Virus record (IMG/VR): IMGVR_UViG_3300050821_005132
Span: 1-40,650 of that record
DNA length: 40,650 bases
Strand: one strand, 5' to 3'
DNA from: a virus
Part shown: piece after piece, positions 24,234 through 33,046 of the stretch
How the letters are laid out: each line of letters opens with the position of its first letter
How positions within the stretch are numbered: position 1 is the first letter of the stretch
Notes under the pieces: generated by a model
What the model was told of the DNA's origin: nothing
What the model saw: the letters and a program-made list of their open reading frames with translations, nothing else
The model's database searches: none
Program-made: the position numbers and the translations under genes

Positions 24234-24716
24234 ATGAAAAAGTTTCTCTTTGCTTCCCTTTTCCTGATTCCCCTGCTCTTTACCGGCACATTGGATGCTC
24301 AGCATACCAGGCCACGTGTAGGAATTCACCCGAATGAAAATAACACGTTCACCCACTTGTCATTCACTTATGTGATGCAGGCAGACACCACTGGTGCAGA
24401 TACGGTGAAACTTTTTCCGGGCACCTATGAATCGGTAGCCACCACAACCATAAAGGATTCTCTTACCTATGCGGTAAAAAGTGTTACTGGTTGCTGGTTC
24501 GGTGATAAGCTGACATTCAATATGCTTAATGCCACCGGATCTGGCCACAAAGTCAAGTTTACCAATAAAGTGGCACATCAGACTGCTGTGAAACCTTTTG
24601 TATTTTCTATTTCGGCTGCAGACAGTTCCATAACCTTAAATTCCGGGAAAGGATTGTATATGAGTTTCGTCTTTAATGGAGTGCAATGGATTGAAGTCGG
24701 GAAAGTCGTACAATAA
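24234..24716 (+). CDS. Secreted or virion protein with Sec signal peptide
   Basis: A 160-residue protein starting with a clear signal peptide: MKKFLFASLFLIPLLFTG, then a likely cleavage after LDA just before QHT, the Bacteroidota style. The mature part is Thr/Ser/Val-rich and beta-like (TFTHLSFTYVMQADTTGAD, LYMSFVFNGVQWIEVGKVV) and resembles a head-fibre or decoration domain end. A Sec signal in a gene next to the major capsid gene is unusual, since virion proteins assemble in the cytoplasm. It might be a periplasmic or surface protein made late in infection, or the signal may be uncleaved. Confidence 0.6.
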   Translation: MKKFLFASLFLIPLLFTGTLDAQHTRPRVGIHPNENNTFTHLSFTYVMQADTTGADTVKLFPGTYESVATTTIKDSLTYAVKSVTGCWFGDKLTFNMLNATGSGHKVKFTNKVAHQTAVKPFVFSISAADSSITLNSGKGLYMSFVFNGVQWIEVGKVVQ

Positions 24717-24783
24717 CATCCGGGAACACGGCCCGGCAGCATGAGCAAGAAATCACAATCTTTTAATCATAAAATATTTTCAA

Positions 24784-25167
24784 ATGAAGCCTAAAATCAC
24801 CAGAGAACTTCAGCAAACCCTAGATGCTGATCCACGCATTGAAATTGTGCATTTTGAAACCGCTACCGGTTTGCACCATTTCAACCATGTCCGTCGTGAA
24901 AAAGTAAAAGAAGTTGGTAAAGACGGTAAAACAGTGGAAAAGGAAACTGGCCGCCTGACAGTAAACGGAAAAGAAGTAGAGCCCGTAAAGCGCAAAGATA
25001 TTATGGCTGCTACTCCGGACAGCAAAGCCTCTGAAGAGATGGCTGGCTACAATGCCATCCTGATTGCTGATGCCCTCAAAGGTATGCTCCAGGAGATGAT
25101 GAAGAATGGCACCCTGTCCCCTGCAGGAATGGCTCTGGCTTCAGCAGCTGAAAAGGACGGGAAATAA
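24784..25167 (+). CDS. Unknown protein in the head-to-tail region
   Basis: A 127-residue protein. The first half is mixed (PRIEIVHFETATGLHHFNHV) with a Lys/Glu-rich hairpin-like stretch, and the second half is helical (AGYNAILIADALKGMLQEMM). No family recognised. Its TAA overlaps the next ATG by one base. Its place between capsid and sheath genes suggests a virion or assembly role. Confidence 0.5.
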   Translation: MKPKITRELQQTLDADPRIEIVHFETATGLHHFNHVRREKVKEVGKDGKTVEKETGRLTVNGKEVEPVKRKDIMAATPDSKASEEMAGYNAILIADALKGMLQEMMKNGTLSPAGMALASAAEKDGK

Positions 25168-25394
25168 TGAAGCGCAAACGAATTGAAGCACACCAGGCCC
25201 GGAAGCATGCAAAAGATGCCCCGGGCTTTGCCTCAGCTCACACAGTACTGGTGAGTGAGCATGGAGACATCCGCATTGATCCAGCTCCAGGGGAGAAGGA
25301 ACGGATGGAGAAAGATGGTGTGGTAGTTTACGTAGTAAAAGAAAAAAATTCACCTGCTGGCACTGAGGAGATTATTCCCCCAGACAGCGAATAA
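25167..25394 (+). CDS. Small protein upstream of the sheath gene
   Basis: A 75-residue protein with a very basic start (KRKRIEAHQARKHAK), a beta-like middle (SAHTVLVSEHGDIRIDPA, GVVVYVVKEK) and an acidic end. No family recognised. It overlaps the previous gene by one base and lies 8 bases before the tail sheath gene, so it may be a tail-assembly accessory. Confidence 0.45.
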   Translation: MKRKRIEAHQARKHAKDAPGFASAHTVLVSEHGDIRIDPAPGEKERMEKDGVVVYVVKEKNSPAGTEEIIPPDSE

Positions 25395-25402
25395 GAATAA
25401 AG

Positions 25403-26980
25403 ATGTTTCCAACCGTCAAAATAATTCCAGGTAAAGGTTCCTCTGGACAACAGGCTCCCGGTGAAGATTTCTTCTCCGGGAAGTTGTTTTATGTACCCAA
25501 TGCTGCTCTGCCTGCAGGATTTTCCACTACTAACAGGATAATCCGAATGACTTCGGTGCCTGATGCGGAAGCAGCTGGAATCCTGTCCACTTATCCTGAT
25601 GAAACCAGGGCCATCCTACATCTGCCTATTTCTGCAGTAGGATCTACCGGCGATATCATACAAGTGGTTTATGATCATCCTTTTTTAGGACCTCTTATAC
25701 TTTGTACTTATGTACAAGCTGCAGGCGATACCACAGCCACGATTTTGGGAGCCAGTATAGCAGCTGCCATCACGGCAAATCAAGCCAATACCGGTTTCAC
25801 TGCAGTATCGGCCACTGGTACGATTGCCGTCACTGTGGCAAAAGGATTGGGAATTACTCCCAACACCGGCACACCTCTCACCACAGTCATTACCGGTACC
25901 ATTACGGTGGGATCTATCACAGTGGCCACCTCTGGTGTAGCTTCTCTTCTTGCCGTATGGCACTATGAGATCTCTGAATTTTTCCGCATGAATCCAACCG
26001 GAATTTGCTACGTTGGTTTCTTTCTGATTCCTACCACTGCAGCAGGATATAATTTTGCCGAAATACAAACTGTGCAAACCTTCGCTAGTGGCATTATTCG
26101 TAATTTCATGGTATATCCACACGTGCCCAATGGCAGCGCCGGTACCACTATCACCAATGCGTCAACACTGCAGGCGTGGATTCAGTCTTCACTTGGCTTA
26201 TTGCAGACACAATACACGGCTATTTTTAATGCCAAAACACCTGGACAGATCCTTTTCTCCACAGACTTTACACTCCTGGGGGGGATTGCAAATCTATCTT
26301 TGGACCTATCAACCCTTACGAGTAACCGATTATCAGTTATAATTTCTCAGGATGGTAACGGTTTGGGATCACAATTGTTTGCCATGACCGGCTTTTCCAT
26401 CCCTTCTATTGGAAATGCTTTAGGAGTAATGTCAGCGGGTTTGGTTTCCGACAATATCGGGGATCTAAGCCAGTTTAATCTGACAGATGGATCTGAGCTG
26501 GCAGTACCGGCTTTTGTAGATGGTACGCTGGTAAAAAATGTATCTGCAAACCTCATCACCTTGCTGGACCTATACCGGTATATTTTCGTAACTGCTTACC
26601 AGGGATATCCCGGAGTGTATTATAACAATGATCACGTAGCAGCTCCTTACACGGATATGTTTTACCGCATAGCTCGGGGCCGTACCTGGGATAAGGCAGC
26701 CAGAGAACTGTATGCCGGTTATCTCCCATACCTAAAGGCAAAACTTCCCCTTACCGGTGCCGGACAGCTGACAGTACAGACACAGGCAAATCTCGTCTCT
26801 GCAGGTAACCAGGTACTGGCTCCTATGGTAAGAGATGAAGAGCTTTCTGCCTTTAGCGTAGCAGTACCTGCAGCGCAAAACCCTAACGTCACCGGTAAGC
26901 TGGCCATAACAGTGAACCTGGTGTCCATTGCTGAAGCTTCCGAAATTGATATCACTTCCACCTTTGTAGCCTCCTTATAA
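25403..26980 (+). CDS. Tail sheath protein (DUF2586-like)
   Basis: This 525-residue protein is the contractile sheath subunit. It has the DUF2586 pattern: an N-terminal Gly-rich arm, a Thr/Ile/Val-rich middle domain (about residues 110-190) and ICYVGFFLIPTT. Then come VQTFASGIIRNFMVYPH, a VIISQDGNGLGSQLFAM segment, GDLSQFNLTDGSELAVPAF and the C-terminal YYNNDHVAAPYTDMFYRIAR with RTWDKAAREL. The extra Thr-rich middle domain probably projects outward. The tube gene follows 3 bases later, confirming a myovirus-type tail. Confidence 0.85.
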   Translation: MFPTVKIIPGKGSSGQQAPGEDFFSGKLFYVPNAALPAGFSTTNRIIRMTSVPDAEAAGILSTYPDETRAILHLPISAVGSTGDIIQVVYDHPFLGPLILCTYVQAAGDTTATILGASIAAAITANQANTGFTAVSATGTIAVTVAKGLGITPNTGTPLTTVITGTITVGSITVATSGVASLLAVWHYEISEFFRMNPTGICYVGFFLIPTTAAGYNFAEIQTVQTFASGIIRNFMVYPHVPNGSAGTTITNASTLQAWIQSSLGLLQTQYTAIFNAKTPGQILFSTDFTLLGGIANLSLDLSTLTSNRLSVIISQDGNGLGSQLFAMTGFSIPSIGNALGVMSAGLVSDNIGDLSQFNLTDGSELAVPAFVDGTLVKNVSANLITLLDLYRYIFVTAYQGYPGVYYNNDHVAAPYTDMFYRIARGRTWDKAARELYAGYLPYLKAKLPLTGAGQLTVQTQANLVSAGNQVLAPMVRDEELSAFSVAVPAAQNPNVTGKLAITVNLVSIAEASEIDITSTFVASL

Positions 26981-26983
26981 AAT

Positions 26984-27439
26984 ATGAACCAGATAGCAGT
27001 TATCAACGGAATTATGTACAGCTGGGCTAACATTAGCCTGCTCTTATTTGGTGGTATCACACGTGGTGTGAAGGGTATCAAATATGGCTATAAACAGGAT
27101 AAAAAGAATGTTTATGGTTACGGAATTGAACCTATCGGCCGTACCTATGGAAACATAGAATATCATGCTGAAATCATTCTGCTCAGGGATGAAGTCCAGT
27201 CTATTCTGACTGGTCTCAAATCAAAGGGCATGAATAAGCTCACAGATATTGGCCCGTTTGATATTCCGGTTATTTATGGAGCCAATCCTGCTGCAGGGCT
27301 TAATCCTGTGCCTGCAGCTCAGTCCCAGGACACCCTTTTATTCTGTGAATTCCTTGATTTTAATTTTGATGGGAAGCAGAATGATCAGGAATTTGACATG
27401 ACCCTGCCCCTCATTGTCGGTGGCATACAACACGTTTAA
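26984..27439 (+). CDS. Tail tube protein
   Basis: This 151-residue protein follows the sheath gene and has a tube-like beta-rich sequence (MYSWANISLLLFGGITRGVK, YGYKQDKKNVYGYGIEPIG, YHAEIILLRDEVQSILTG, CEFLDFNFDGKQND). Tube proteins stack as hexameric rings inside the sheath. Size and position match other contractile-tail phages. The next gene, a tail chaperone, starts 2 bases later. Confidence 0.8.
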   Translation: MNQIAVINGIMYSWANISLLLFGGITRGVKGIKYGYKQDKKNVYGYGIEPIGRTYGNIEYHAEIILLRDEVQSILTGLKSKGMNKLTDIGPFDIPVIYGANPAAGLNPVPAAQSQDTLLFCEFLDFNFDGKQNDQEFDMTLPLIVGGIQHV

Positions 27440-27441
27440 AA

Positions 27442-27831
27442 ATGGAAGAAACAAAAAACACGGAGCTGTCTCCGGAAGAAAAAGCTGCAGCAGATCTGCA
27501 GGCACAAAAAGATGAGGCTATGCTAAAAGCTGAAGCGCTCACCAAAGAGATTGGAAAAAAAGTTTCCTGTTTATTTGTAAAAACACCCACCGGTCTGGCC
27601 ATTGGTTATGTCCAGGAGCCACATATCCGCAATAAGATTGCCGCTATCAATTATCTGGCAGCAAAACAAGTAGATCTATCCGGAGAGCTTATTCTGAATG
27701 CTTCTATTTTGAAAGAGCAATCAGATCCACGTTTCTGTATTGGTGGTGGTGATGATATCGTATATGCCTCAGCTGCCCTGGCCTGTAATCAGTTTGTTGA
27801 ACTCTATGATGTGGAATTAAAAAAAAATTAG
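27442..27831 (+). CDS. Tail assembly chaperone, short form
   Basis: This 129-residue protein sits between tube and tape-measure genes, the standard position for gpG-type tail chaperones. The first 35 residues are Glu/Lys/Ala-rich and helical; the rest is globular (VSCLFVKTPTGLAIGYVQEP, IRNKIAAINYLAAKQVDL, a FCIGGGDDIVYASAALAC segment). It ends in ELKKN right at a nine-A run, from which a -1 shift enters a second open frame (27828-28028). The short form would be the major product. Confidence 0.75.
   Translation: MEETKNTELSPEEKAAADLQAQKDEAMLKAEALTKEIGKKVSCLFVKTPTGLAIGYVQEPHIRNKIAAINYLAAKQVDLSGELILNASILKEQSDPRFCIGGGDDIVYASAALACNQFVELYDVELKKN
27819..27827 (+). promoter_or_regulatory. -1 ribosomal frameshift slippery run
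   Basis: Nine As lie at the end of the chaperone gene. In the zero frame the heptamer is A AAA AAA (27819-27825) followed three bases later by the TAG stop. A one-base back-slip enters an open frame of 67 codons up to 28025. A perfect 9-bp stem (27865-27873 with 27880-27888, one wobble) lies about 37 bases downstream and may stimulate slippage, although the distance is long. Confidence 0.65.
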
Positions 27832-28028
27832 AGAGCTCTGAGATTGGTAAGGAATCAAAGTACACATGGGCGCGGATTTGCGCCTATGTTCGTTTTCACT
27901 ACCCTGCATATCGATTAGACGAAGAGACTGAAGAAGGGCAGAGTGAAATATGGAAGCTCTGGAGTGAGCTTTGTTTTATAAAAGATAATCCGTTCGTGAA
28001 AACACTTTCAATAATGACCTCCTTATAA
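27825..28028 (+). CDS. Tail assembly chaperone, frameshift extension (gpT-like)
   Basis: Reading in the -1 frame from the A run gives 67 codons without a stop, ending at TAA 28026-28028. The full fusion product would be 195 residues (128 plus 67). The extension reads as a plausible protein (YTWARICAYVRFHYPAYRLD, SEIWKLWSELCFIKDNPF). It fills the gap between the short form and the tape-measure gene exactly; the tape-measure ATG overlaps its stop by one base. The pattern equals the lambda gpG/gpGT and Mu-type tail chaperone system. No good independent start codon for the extension is seen. Confidence 0.7.
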   Translation, partial: KLESSEIGKESKYTWARICAYVRFHYPAYRLDEETEEGQSEIWKLWSELCFIKDNPFVKTLSIMTSL

Positions 28029-29590
28029 TGGCCGATACATCGATAGAATATGTAATGAAGCTTCAGGATCAGATGTCTGAAACCCTGAAGAAAATCGAAG
28101 CCAATACAGGCAAGATGAATCATGCCATTGAGCATTCTGAAAATGTAATAGGGAAATTGAAAACAGCTTTCATTGAGCTGCAGGTGGTGGAGAAAGTCAT
28201 TGATCTTACCAAAGATGCTTTCAAAGCATTTACGGATTTCAATATGGCCACCGCTCAGGTACAGGCCTCCATTACCTCTACCGGTGGAGCTGCAGGCGTA
28301 ACGGCTGAAGAGATAGATAAACTTTCTGAATCACTTTCTAAAAACAGTCTCTATACAAAGACTACTGTCAAGTCTATGGAATCGGTTCTGTTGACTTTTA
28401 CTGCTCTTAAAAAAGACATTTTACCACAGGCTTCTCAAGCTATTGCTGATATGGCTTCAAAAATGCACAGTGATCTGCAGGAGACAGCCGTACAGGTAGG
28501 TAAAGCCCTTCAGGATCCCATCCATGGTATTGCAGCTCTGCATCGTGTGGGCGTTAATTTTTCTGAGGCTCAAAAGGTAGTGATTGAGCGATTGGTGAAA
28601 ACAGGGCAGGTGGCCAAAGCCCAACAGTTAATCCTGGGAGAATTAAAAACAGAATTTGGAGGATCTGCTGCTGCTGCTGCTAAAGCAAATCCTTTCCAGG
28701 TAATGAAAAACCAGGCAGAGGAATTTATGGTGAAGATCGGTGGAGGTGTTAGTAAGATGCTTACTATGATAACACCGGTGATTCAAAAGGTAATGGAATT
28801 CGTAGAGAAACTATTCCAAACATTGGAGAGCTCTGGCATTGGAGATATCTTCAAAGAATTGGCTTCTATTGCCGGTGAAGTAGTTGATGCCCTCATGCCA
28901 ATCATTGAGGAAATATTACCTCCCATCCTGGCACTCATGAAGCCTATTGTACAAATGTTTCATAATGTATGGGACCTGGTGAAGGAGATTATTAAGCCGC
29001 TGCAGGGAGAGCTGGCACCTATTTTGGAATATGTGGGTGAATTGGTCACCATGATTGCTGATGTTTTTCAGCATCTTATGCCTATTCTCAAACCCATCTT
29101 TTCAATCATTGGCAGTATAGCATCTATTATCATAAAGATTGCTCTGTGGATTGATAAGACTATCATCAAATTTGTGAAATGGCTTTCTCACACTAAAGTC
29201 TTCAAAGCCGTATGGGACACTATTGCAAAAGTGATTGAAAAGGTGGTGGGATTTATAGGAAAGATAGTAGGAGGAATTAAAAAGCTCCTGGGCATGTCAA
29301 AACAAGCCGGTGGAGAGACTTCAGCCAAAGAAGAGGTGGAAGCAGCTACCGGGGCCGAAACAGCCGTAGGATCCGATAAAAAGGAACTTTCCAATACACC
29401 CCAGCAAGCCATGACATCTCAGCCCAAAGAAGCGAAGATGACAAATCTTTACATTACTATGGGAAGCCTGGTGAATGAGTTTAAAATTGTCACACAGACT
29501 TTAGGAATGTCGGAAAGAGCTGCAGAGGAGTTTATTGTCAAGACGCTCCTGGGAGCCACCAATGGTTTTAATTTAATACCAGGACAATAA
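28028..29590 (+). CDS. Tape measure protein
   Basis: This 520-residue protein sets tail length. It has the expected parts: a helical N-terminus, a TMP-like core with DFNMATAQVQASITSTGGAA, SLSKNSLYTKTTVKSMESVL and QVGKALQDPIHGIAALHRVG. A long hydrophobic and Ile/Val-rich region (about 240-420) and a charged C-terminus follow. At about 0.15 nm per residue a tail of about 75-80 nm would be expected. Its start overlaps the stop of the frameshifted chaperone by one base, coupling the two. No peptidase motif was seen. Confidence 0.85.
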   Translation: MADTSIEYVMKLQDQMSETLKKIEANTGKMNHAIEHSENVIGKLKTAFIELQVVEKVIDLTKDAFKAFTDFNMATAQVQASITSTGGAAGVTAEEIDKLSESLSKNSLYTKTTVKSMESVLLTFTALKKDILPQASQAIADMASKMHSDLQETAVQVGKALQDPIHGIAALHRVGVNFSEAQKVVIERLVKTGQVAKAQQLILGELKTEFGGSAAAAAKANPFQVMKNQAEEFMVKIGGGVSKMLTMITPVIQKVMEFVEKLFQTLESSGIGDIFKELASIAGEVVDALMPIIEEILPPILALMKPIVQMFHNVWDLVKEIIKPLQGELAPILEYVGELVTMIADVFQHLMPILKPIFSIIGSIASIIIKIALWIDKTIIKFVKWLSHTKVFKAVWDTIAKVIEKVVGFIGKIVGGIKKLLGMSKQAGGETSAKEEVEAATGAETAVGSDKKELSNTPQQAMTSQPKEAKMTNLYITMGSLVNEFKIVTQTLGMSERAAEEFIVKTLLGATNGFNLIPGQ

Positions 29591-29591
29591 T

Positions 29592-30176
29592 ATGATCAAT
29601 ATAAGGATTCAGATAATAAAAGCTTTTAACCTGGCTAATTTCAATATCCCGGTTAATGGCCAGGGGTACGGATCCCCACAAACTATTCCTAATCTCCCTG
29701 ATGCCACTCAGGGGGATTCTCCGCTTTATATAAGTAAGCAAGGCACACCGGTATTTTCCGACTTAGATATCGAAGCAGGAAAGTATATTGATTTTGATGG
29801 ATCTATAAAATCATATCCGGGCATAAAGATTCCTACGGTCCTCATCACTGCCAGAAGAGGTAAAAATGTCGTTACCACTTCCATGAATGGCCTAGATGGT
29901 ACTGTAAAGCAGCATACTTCAAATAAGGATTGGGAAATAAATGTGAAAGGGATCATCACCGGTGCCAATGGAAAATATCCCGCTACTGATATGAGCGCTC
30001 TGAGAAGAATTTTGGATTCAAAAGCATCCATCACGGTAAATTCCTGGTATTTGTCACAGCTGGGGGTATATATGATGACCGTAATAGATGAAGCTGATCC
30101 ACAAGTGGCCGGTGGATATAGCCAGCAAGTTTTTGAATTCACAGCATTATCTGATAAACCTGTAGACCTATTCTGA
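29592..30176 (+). CDS. DUF6046-like tail protein
   Basis: This 194-residue protein fits DUF6046 of Bacteroidota phages: a GTPVFSDLDIEAGKYIDFDG segment, YPGIKIPTVLITARRGKN, then the signature TSMNGLDGTVKQHTSNKDWE, INVKGII and a FEFTALSDKPVDLF end. It lies between tape measure and hub genes, so it is likely the distal tail or LysM-free hub adaptor that connects the tube to the baseplate. Its stop overlaps the next start by one base. Confidence 0.7.
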   Translation: MINIRIQIIKAFNLANFNIPVNGQGYGSPQTIPNLPDATQGDSPLYISKQGTPVFSDLDIEAGKYIDFDGSIKSYPGIKIPTVLITARRGKNVVTTSMNGLDGTVKQHTSNKDWEINVKGIITGANGKYPATDMSALRRILDSKASITVNSWYLSQLGVYMMTVIDEADPQVAGGYSQQVFEFTALSDKPVDLF

Positions 30177-31450
30177 TGGATCTCATCTGCCTTTCTGAGG
30201 TGCATATAAAACAATACCCTTCTTCTGACTTTCCGGATAGGAGCCAGGAATTCAATTTTAATTTTTTTGCTGAATATGATGTACTCAGCGGATGGCCAGA
30301 TCTCACTTCTAAAGGAAAGATTAAATTTCCTAAAAATATTTGGGTAAAAGATAAGAATGGAAATACCATCAACCTGGGAGGAGAAATAGGAGGGGACATT
30401 AATAATCTTCCCATCAATGCACCGCTAGGAAAACAACCCGCCATAGTGATGAGAGGTGATTTCATGACACTAAAAGTGGGTTATGGATATTTTGATACTT
30501 CAGGAAATCCGAAGATTATAAAAAACCAGCTTGCTGCAAACTGGGTTTCAAAAGTTGCCAATCAATTGCTTATTGAAATTGATTACGAAGATCACATGTA
30601 TCTCCTAAAACAAGTGCAAGCGCCAAACAAAGTGTGGGGAGCTACTCAATATACGCTGGAATCTATGATGACAGAGCTGCTGGATCTGGTCAATACGGTA
30701 AAAGCAGATAGGCTGCAGGGGATTAAATTAACCTTGGCCAATAATCCGCAAGTTTCCACAAAAATTGGAGATTTCAGGACTCAAAATGAAACAGTCTGCC
30801 AGGTCCTGGAGCGCTTACAAAAAACATTCAAATTTGAAAGTTTCTTCAGAGGCTCCCAGCTTCATTGCGGGTGTATTGTTTATTATCCTGGTGAAGGAAC
30901 AGAACACAGTTTTGTATTTGAGAAAAACATTGTTCCGGGAGATAGTTTGAATTATACCCGGGCTGATGATATCCAGCTTTCTCTTACTGCTTATTCGGTG
31001 AATAAAACCGAACTCCTCACTACTACAAAATCCGGAAGACTTAAAACAAAGAAGCAGCGCCTCGAGGTAACGATCACAAATATTAACGGTGAGTATGTGG
31101 AGGTAAACACAAAAGATCCAAAACAAAAAGAAAGCCTGGGACAGATGCGGACCATGTTTTTTTGGGACATACAAACTGCAGCAGAGCTAAAGACAAAAGC
31201 AATCAGTATGCTCCGGAGATTATATTATGAAGGGTATAGAGGTAAGTTCACCACGTTTGCCCTTCCTTTTGTGCAGCATGGTGATATCGCTGTCATCAGC
31301 TCTATAAAATTACCTGAGCGGTATGGGAAATACTTTGTAAAATCAGTGAGATATTTTGGATCTCCTGAAGGAGGAATGTGGCAGGAGGTAGAATTAGATC
31401 TCCGTATCGATGGAGTTTTGACAGATGAACAATTATTAACGGGATTATAA
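30176..31450 (+). CDS. Baseplate hub protein (gpD/gp27-like)
   Basis: A 424-residue protein in hub position. It has a hub-like order: an N-terminal beta domain (SEVHIKQYPSSDFPDRSQEF), a FMTLKVGYGYFDTSG strand pair and the central LLIEIDYEDHMYLLKQVQ with TYTLES-like segments. TVCQVLERLQKTFKFESFFR and a C-terminal FALPFVQHGDIAVISSIKLPERYGKYFVKSVRY are typical of late-control/hub proteins. It forms the trimeric platform for the spike, encoded next. Confidence 0.7.
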   Translation: MDLICLSEVHIKQYPSSDFPDRSQEFNFNFFAEYDVLSGWPDLTSKGKIKFPKNIWVKDKNGNTINLGGEIGGDINNLPINAPLGKQPAIVMRGDFMTLKVGYGYFDTSGNPKIIKNQLAANWVSKVANQLLIEIDYEDHMYLLKQVQAPNKVWGATQYTLESMMTELLDLVNTVKADRLQGIKLTLANNPQVSTKIGDFRTQNETVCQVLERLQKTFKFESFFRGSQLHCGCIVYYPGEGTEHSFVFEKNIVPGDSLNYTRADDIQLSLTAYSVNKTELLTTTKSGRLKTKKQRLEVTITNINGEYVEVNTKDPKQKESLGQMRTMFFWDIQTAAELKTKAISMLRRLYYEGYRGKFTTFALPFVQHGDIAVISSIKLPERYGKYFVKSVRYFGSPEGGMWQEVELDLRIDGVLTDEQLLTGL

Positions 31451-31452
31451 CA

Positions 31453-31971
31453 ATGAGCTCAGCGCAAAGATCTATTAGGGAAGTCATACAACAGATGTCC
31501 GGTACCCATCTGGAGGATAAGGTATACCTGGTAGCGTGTACTATTGTATCTGTTGATATTCCATCTGGTACCTGTGAGGCCACACCGATTAATGGAAACG
31601 CTGAGACGGACCTGGTACAGATTAATATGGAGGCCGAGGTAGCTGATGGGCTTCTCCTGGTACCTGCAATTGATTCGACAGTACTGGTGATTTTTTCTGA
31701 TCGCAATGATCCATATATCATTCTCTATAGTGATATTGATGGTGTTTTTTATTCCGGAGGATCCTGGCAGTTTGGTGATGGTTCTTTTGGGGGATTGGTT
31801 AATGTCATAACACTCTCTCAAAGGATCGCTCGCCTGGAGCAGCAAATGAATACACACGCTCATTCTGGTGTCACCACCGGTGCTGGTGTTTCAGGAACAA
31901 ACACCACACCCATTACGCAATTAACCACCAGAGCAGATCTGGAAAATCCAAACGTAACCCATGGTAACTAA
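31453..31971 (+). CDS. Baseplate spike / assembly protein V-like
   Basis: This 172-residue protein has the gpV/gp45-like pattern. An OB-fold region (YLVACTIVSVDIPSGTCEAT, LLLVPAIDSTVLVIFSDRND) is followed by a short helix and the end segment MNTHAHSGVTTGAGVSG, the HxH-type motif seen at the base of spike tips. The protein likely forms a short membrane-piercing spike on the hub. The next gene overlaps by 11 bases. Confidence 0.8.
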   Translation: MSSAQRSIREVIQQMSGTHLEDKVYLVACTIVSVDIPSGTCEATPINGNAETDLVQINMEAEVADGLLLVPAIDSTVLVIFSDRNDPYIILYSDIDGVFYSGGSWQFGDGSFGGLVNVITLSQRIARLEQQMNTHAHSGVTTGAGVSGTNTTPITQLTTRADLENPNVTHGN

Positions 31972-32203
31972 AGGACAATTTCTAAAACAGGACATGCTGG
32001 TATATTTCAACACTTTTCATATTAATAAAAACGGAGAGAAGTTTTTCATGCTTCCTCATTGTTTGGGAATCATGGTGTCGGAATCTATACCAGCTCTTTA
32101 TGGATCCATGGGCCTGTCTTTTAAGGAAACATTGGGAATACTGGCATTTAAACAGTATAAGGAAATAAGACATTTTGAACATCATTTAATAATCATGAAC
32201 TAA
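31961..32203 (+). CDS. Small baseplate-region protein, unknown
   Basis: An 80-residue protein overlapping the spike gene by 11 bases and the next gene by a one-base gap. It is aromatic and mostly beta/helix mixed (DMLVYFNTFHINKNGEKFFM, LSFKETLGILAFKQYKEI). Could be a spike-tip or wedge accessory; no family recognised. Confidence 0.5.
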   Translation: MVTKGQFLKQDMLVYFNTFHINKNGEKFFMLPHCLGIMVSESIPALYGSMGLSFKETLGILAFKQYKEIRHFEHHLIIMN

Positions 32204-32204
32204 T

Positions 32205-32516
32205 ATGAGATACCGGAGCGATATCCTATTGAAAAACGGAGACTTATACATAAACCCCAATACTGGGGATTTTGACTTTGGTCCCAGCGATGTCCAGCAC
32301 TTAAACGATATCCTGCTCTCTGCTCCCGGATGGTGGAAGAGGAAGCCCACTTTAGGCGTAGGAATCATGAGTTATCTGAAGAGTAAAGTAAATCCTCAGA
32401 AACTGGTCCAGTCTATCCGGTTAAATTGTCAAGCTGATGGATATGCTGTGAATGAAGATTTTTCTTTCCAGGGATTTGATCTGTTAAAAATAATTAACAA
32501 TGCAAGCCTTCTCTAA
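32205..32516 (+). CDS. Baseplate wedge protein (GPW/gp25-like)
   Basis: This 103-residue protein resembles the wedge lysozyme-like gp25/gpW of contractile phages of Bacteroidota: an LLKNGDLYINPNTGDFDFG start, DVQHLNDILLSAPGWWKRKP, the LGVGIMSYLKS motif and a C-terminal helix/strand pair. It lacks catalytic residues of lysozyme, as usual. It sits between spike and LysM-like genes. Confidence 0.65.
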   Translation: MRYRSDILLKNGDLYINPNTGDFDFGPSDVQHLNDILLSAPGWWKRKPTLGVGIMSYLKSKVNPQKLVQSIRLNCQADGYAVNEDFSFQGFDLLKIINNASLL

Positions 32517-33042
32517 AATTCCTCCGGGGGTGTCGGTGAGTGATTTGGTGGTCCAGTTATATGGATCACTAGATTATTCTGTGAAGTTTATGAAAGACAA
32601 TCCTTTCATTACTTCTATCACTTTTGATATCTCCATCCTTGCTGGCCAATACGTTAGTTATGATCCTACAATCAGTCAGGCTATACCGGCTAATCTTGCT
32701 CCAGCTCCTACGATTGTTCCTACAAACGGGGTGCATGTGGTACAACCTGGCCAGACGGTCCAGGATATTCTGATGCAGACGTATGGATCTATGGATTATG
32801 CCGTTAAGTTGATGCGGGAAAATGGAATTGACAATATTATGGTACAGTCTGATTCTCTGATTGGGAAAAATATCATATTTGACAAAACTCTGGTACAGAA
32901 TCAATCTATCTATAATCACAATAAAAACAAATCAATCATTTACGCCACATCAAAATCATCTCAGATAGGTCCACAAGCTCTGGAAACAGCTTCAGGAATA
33001 GACCTACAAGATGCAAGTGGAAACCAATTAGATGCAGCTTAA
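32500..33042 (+). CDS. Tail protein with two LysM-like repeats
   Basis: This 180-residue protein contains two copies of a LysM/gpX-like unit: residues 12-55 (VSDLVVQLYGSLDYSVKFMK, then ILAGQYVSYDPT) and 83-125 (VQDILMQTYGSMDYAVKLMR, then LIGKNIIFDKT). The units are clearly duplicated from one another. Such domains occur in tail X proteins and baseplate hubs and may contact peptidoglycan. The gene overlaps the wedge gene by 17 bases. Confidence 0.7.
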   Translation: MQAFSKIPPGVSVSDLVVQLYGSLDYSVKFMKDNPFITSITFDISILAGQYVSYDPTISQAIPANLAPAPTIVPTNGVHVVQPGQTVQDILMQTYGSMDYAVKLMRENGIDNIMVQSDSLIGKNIIFDKTLVQNQSIYNHNKNKSIIYATSKSSQIGPQALETASGIDLQDASGNQLDAA

Positions 33043-33046
33043 TAAC

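Noticed and set aside
27828-28028. Pseudogene fragment after the chaperone gene
   Set aside because: The frame is fully open, joins the upstream gene at a slippery A run and ends exactly at the next start, which fits programmed frameshifting better.
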